Shown: positions 26,221-64,000 of the stretch, piece after piece | Numbering within the stretch: position 1 is the first letter of the stretch | How the letters are laid out: every line of letters starts with the position of its first letter | Source of the DNA: Pelecanus crispus | Taxonomy: Eukaryota > Chordata > Aves > Pelecaniformes > Pelecanidae | Direction of reading: 5' to 3' | Length of the DNA: 64,000 nucleotides | Assembly: GCF_030463565.1 (NCBI RefSeq) | Contig: NC_134644.1 | Coordinates: forward strand, 131,995,388-132,059,387 | Translations under genes and position numbers: made by a program | Notes under the pieces: model-generated | Seen by the model: the letters and a program-made list of their open reading frames with translations, nothing else | What the model was told of the DNA's origin: nothing | Databases searched by the model: none

Positions 26221-26860
26221 AAGTCCTGTGAGGACTACGGGCTTTCATCTCCATGAGGGGAAAAAAAAACCCAGCAGTGCTTCATGATGAGGCTCAGGAT
26301 CTTCTCTCTGTTTGGTGCCATCATATATGTTATCTCACATGCAGTATTTGTGTGATTTCATGTGACATAGAGCGGACTTCTGTGGGATTATGGAGCACCT
26401 GCACATTGGCATTACTGATCTGCTGTTGCTACCGTCACGAACAAATGCTAACCTTGAGCTTACCAGCACAACTTCACAGCAGGCTTGAGTTACAGCTGTT
26501 CTTGTGCTTTAAGCTGCAGAAAAAAATCTGAGTAAAAATGCTTTTCTCTGAGTTTACACTGGCACTGGGCAAGCTGCAGTCTCTAAAGATATCTCCAGCT
26601 TTCTTACAGCAATAGGGAAAGGGATTTTTGGCTGACAACTTATATCAAATTACCTTATGTCCTCCACCTTAGCTGTTTGTTCTGTCCAAGCAGAACTATT
26701 CAAGAGCAAAAGGTTAGCACTTAGGTGGCTAAATACCTGATCTTGCAGATACAGCAGGTAATTAAACACTGGCTTGCTGATGTCTGGGGTGAGCACGCAA
26801 ATGCCAGCCTGCCTGTGGGTGTACACAAATTTCCTATGAACCACAGAACAAGAGTCATCT

Positions 26861-26906
26861 ATAAATAAATAAATAAACAAACAAACAAACAAATAAATAA
26901 ATAAAT
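26861..26906 (+). repeat. (ATAA)n/(ACAA)n microsatellite
   Basis: Tandem tetranucleotides change from ATAA to ACAA and back to ATAA over 46 bases. Confidence 0.9.
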
Positions 26907-28850
26907 CCTTCTCGGTATTTCAAAACAACTAGTATGTAACCCAGGTAGAGCTGAGAATTTGGAAAAATCTCCCAATGGGTGTTTGCACAAGCTAAAATTA
27001 AGCATTAAAGATGTTTGCTTCTAAGGGAAGATCCTGGCTGAAGGTGCCCCCCCAGTGCCTTTAAACAAGTATGGGAACACTGAAATGTTGACACACAAGA
27101 AGACAAAACTGTATTCTCTACCTCTGTGGGATGATTATGCCTGGTCAGTGCCTATTGATTTTCTGTATGATTCCTTTTAATTTTTATTTCAAGAGAAGAC
27201 AAGATGGGGAGCAATGAGTTCTCGTGCTGCTTTTAAACCAGTATCACAGTTCACTGCATCACTGCTGAAATCTTAGGGTCACCCAAGATCTGTTGGCAGT
27301 AGGTGACGGATAATTTGCAGAAATGGTAGGAGAGGAGGGTACCCTCCTCTCATGTTTAGAAGAAAACACTCAGCCCATGGATAGGACAGTGCATCTGTCA
27401 TTACGTGCTGCTTCCTCAACAGCAGGATGGGAGATTAAATGAAGGCGACGTGGGAAGTTGAGACCTGCCACGTGGGAGTGCTTGTGGCCTTGGTTTGTTG
27501 TTACAGTCAGTTAGGATTATGTTTATTATCAATATTGTAACAAAAGTACAAGTCTTAATATGAACCCAGACCAATCTGGCTAATTTTTTTACCTACAGGG
27601 GTAGGGTGTGTAAGGCACCATCCCATTGAAACAGTTGTGTCTGCAAGTGAACACCTCTACTACTTTAACTCTTTACTATGATGACCTTTTCTATCCTACA
27701 GATGAACGTAAAAGTGAGATGTACTATAGGGTGTTACAATCTGCTCTGGCTTCTCCAGCTGTGTTTTAGTCAGTGCTGGTTTACTTGAGCCCATATATGC
27801 GCTGAGCTCTTATTTTAGGTTTTCCGTTGTTCTTCAAAAACTGGCTTTAAAGATTAATTAGGGGGGGTGGGGGAGGAATGAGAGTGTGTGCCTGCAAGGG
27901 AAAACATGACTGTGAACCTAGCATTAGAGCACTGACCTGAAAGGAGGGAGAGAGGAAGGAAGGAGAGGTTTGAAAAGCATTCATAGTGGATTCTTTGAAG
28001 AGTAAGTATAATTACCCTCCTCTGAGGGAGGAATATAGAGATAATGTTGTATATATGCTTGCTGAAGTACTATGGAATTACATCATGGGATTAGCAGTCA
28101 GGTTCCAGTCATGTAGATGCTGTCAGCTGTATCTCACCCGATTTAGCATGGATGTGCATCCTGAGACAAGGTTTATCCTTCTAAATTGTATTGAAAAAGA
28201 AATACATGTGTGGTGATTTGCCATCACTGATGCACACATTGGCTATTTTAGACTGCTGTAGCAGGCCTGTTTGAACAAGGAGATTCATTACTGAAAGTCA
28301 CAGTAGCAGCGTATCTGCCACGGAGCTGGGACTGCACAAGTCATCATGCTCATGTCAGATGGGGATTTGAATCAAACGGAGCTCCCTGCTAGACTGGCAT
28401 ACGCAAAATGAAGTGGGGAGATACAGGCGTTGCTAACTGAAGCTACGGTTCTCATCATTTGGACTGGAATTTTTTCCTACATCTTCCAAAGCAGCCTTTT
28501 CTCTAAAACATACAGAAATAAGTCGTCACTACAGTAATTATATTTTTCTTATATCTATTCTGAAGCTCACAGAAGTATCAGAAAGATGTAAGGGGTTTTG
28601 GGGGGGGGTAGGGGAGAAAAAATGATAAATCTGAAAATGTTGAAATGGTAAATAACTCTTTTGAAATATTTGCTTCATCTGTGAACTGAGACAAGAAGTC
28701 ATTTCTTTTCTTTGCAGCAGAAAAGAGCTTTCAGCATGTGTTCCTAACCTTCAGTTGCTCTCCCCGTGAACTATTGTGTATGAAAAGGAAGCACGTTTTT
28801 GCTGCATAGCCCAGATGATTGCATGGGAAACGGCTTGGTTTATAGCATAA

Positions 28851-62496
<33,646 letters not shown>

Positions 62497-63950
62497 AACA
62501 AAGAACACTTTTTCTATTGACATGGATCATTGGCACAGACTGCTCAAACCCATTACTTCACACGTCTGGATGTCTTAACTGAGCGTGGAAGCTGAAATGC
62601 TGAAGGAAAGAGTAATTCTGCAGAGAAATAATAATGTTTTTATTTGGTTTAAATAGTTCTCTAAAGATTGAAGTTCTCCATAAATGCTCTGTGTTTCACA
62701 TCTGCAGAAACATCCCCAACCAAGCAGGCTTTTTGGGGTGGGGAGGGAGAAGGAAGGAAAGCAATCATGCACCGGTACAGTCTGACAATGCCTTCTTAGG
62801 ATCCAAGTCACGGAATACGTTACAAAGAGACCTTTATAAAAGGGGTGAGAAGATGCATGAACAGCTGTTTTCGAAAGAACAAGTCACGAAGGAGAACTTG
62901 CAGATTTAAGACGTGGTGATGTTCTTAAATCATCTTTTTTTGAAATACAGCATAATGTGAAAGTTATTTTTATACCCTTCTTATTTCACATTAGTAGTTG
63001 GAGTACTGTCACCTCCTGTAAGACTTTCTAAATGATGTCATGGTTTCCTTTAAGGAGGGGTTATGTATGTAATTATTTACACTGAAGATGATTCTGTTTT
63101 ACTGCTGTATTACTCGTACTAAGTTTTAAATAATTTTCAAAGCATCGCACGGCCATCACAGACGCAGAGGTGCAATACGAACACACATGATGGCAGAAGC
63201 AGCAGCACAGCTAGTTCTGTATTCAACCTCTACTTTCCCACAAGGCCAAAGTCATCATCTGAAGTCCATGGGAAAGCACAGGATTTTGAATGAAGTTATT
63301 ACTTTCATTGCAGTCGCTGAGACTCTTACCACTGAAAATATTTTAATCTTAATTTTTAATCTTCTGTGATTATTCAAGAATATTCCTTGTATTTTTGCTG
63401 CTTTAATCAACTAACCTCAAATCTGTTTTAAAGCTAAAAACTAGCCCTAGCACTATCAAAAACAATTTGTGGAAATACGCAATAGTATATCAAGTTACAT
63501 TGCGGTGACACTATAGGTTTGTTGCTCAACATATAAATCTAATTCATAAAAGTGAATGCAGTTTGCTAAGCTCTACATATTGAATTGTTCTACCAACTTA
63601 CTTACTAAAACAGCTGAGCTAGTGCAATTGCAATGTAACTACAGCATAGATTACTTCCCCCCCGACCCCAAAGTGATACTGGTTTTTACAACCAAAACCC
63701 AGTACATCTTTGCCACCCCTCAGCCCAATTATTTAGGCAATGGTACTTTGCAGAAGCTTAAAACCCTTTTGACAAAGCTTCAGTGTGCCTGCAGTTGAAG
63801 TTCAACAGCATAAATATTAATTGCTTTTCTTTTCCATTGGCTTCCTTCAGTCAAACTGTGCAGTTTAAGCAGCCTATCAGTTACAAATGTAAATAGTTTC
63901 CATTGTCTGGTGATTTTTAATTTTAATAAACACTTAACCTGAAGCAAGTT
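62497..63950 (+). other. LYN: LYN 3' UTR
   Basis: About 1.45 kb of non-coding AT-rich sequence from the stop codon to just beyond the AATAAA at 63925. The end is approximate. No second gene is recognised within it. Confidence 0.75.
63925..63930 (+). terminator. LYN: Poly(A) signal AATAAA
   Basis: The canonical hexamer, about 1.43 kb after the stop. Cleavage would be expected some 10-30 bases further on, still inside the window. It is the only canonical AATAAA I noticed downstream of the stop. Confidence 0.7.
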
Positions 63951-64000
63951 GTATGGTAGTAATTTGAGATAAGACAAATGGCTGATGTTCTATCCAGAGT

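Overview
The window is from a bird nuclear genome. It holds essentially one gene, read left to right: LYN, a Src-family non-receptor tyrosine kinase. The avian assignment rests on the repeats: many 5'-truncated CR1 LINE copies on both strands with typical avian CR1 3' ends, and a solo LTR of a type familiar from bird genomes. The species cannot be told from the sequence.

Layout. Bases 1-7050 are upstream flank with no gene I can support. A GC-rich CpG island (about 7050-7830) carries the TATA-less LYN promoter and the non-coding first exon, whose donor is at 7601. Intron 1 is about 21 kb. Twelve coding exons then follow: 28885-29021, 30323-30371, 30464-30569, 30917-31015, 31125-31228, 32950-33099, 34387-34539, 41541-41723, 42631-42707, 54600-54753, 56488-56619 and 62294-62496 (stop). 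All junctions are GT/AG and keep phase. The spliced CDS is 1542 nt, 513 codons plus stop, one residue longer than human LYN (512). The 3' UTR runs to a poly(A) signal at 63925-63930, just inside the right edge.

The protein has every hallmark of a working Src-family kinase: an MGC acylation motif, a unique region, SH3, SH2, a kinase domain with intact Lys, HRD and DFG residues, the activation-loop Tyr398 and the inhibitory tail Tyr509. The internal donor in exon 2 that makes the shorter LYN-B isoform in mammals is also present, giving an in-frame 21-residue deletion.

Introns hold the rest: CR1 fragments (including one 1.5-kb copy with a reverse-transcriptase domain broken by frameshifts), a 572-bp solo LTR with a perfect 5-bp target duplication, a degraded terminal-inverted-repeat element, a (CCTCT)31 tract, a (TCTAT)n CR1 tail, and a perfect 32-bp inverted repeat in intron 2. 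I found no undescribed multi-gene system. The most unusual items are the intron-2 hairpin, the sense solo LTR carrying a CRE and TATA box, and the conserved LYN-B donor.
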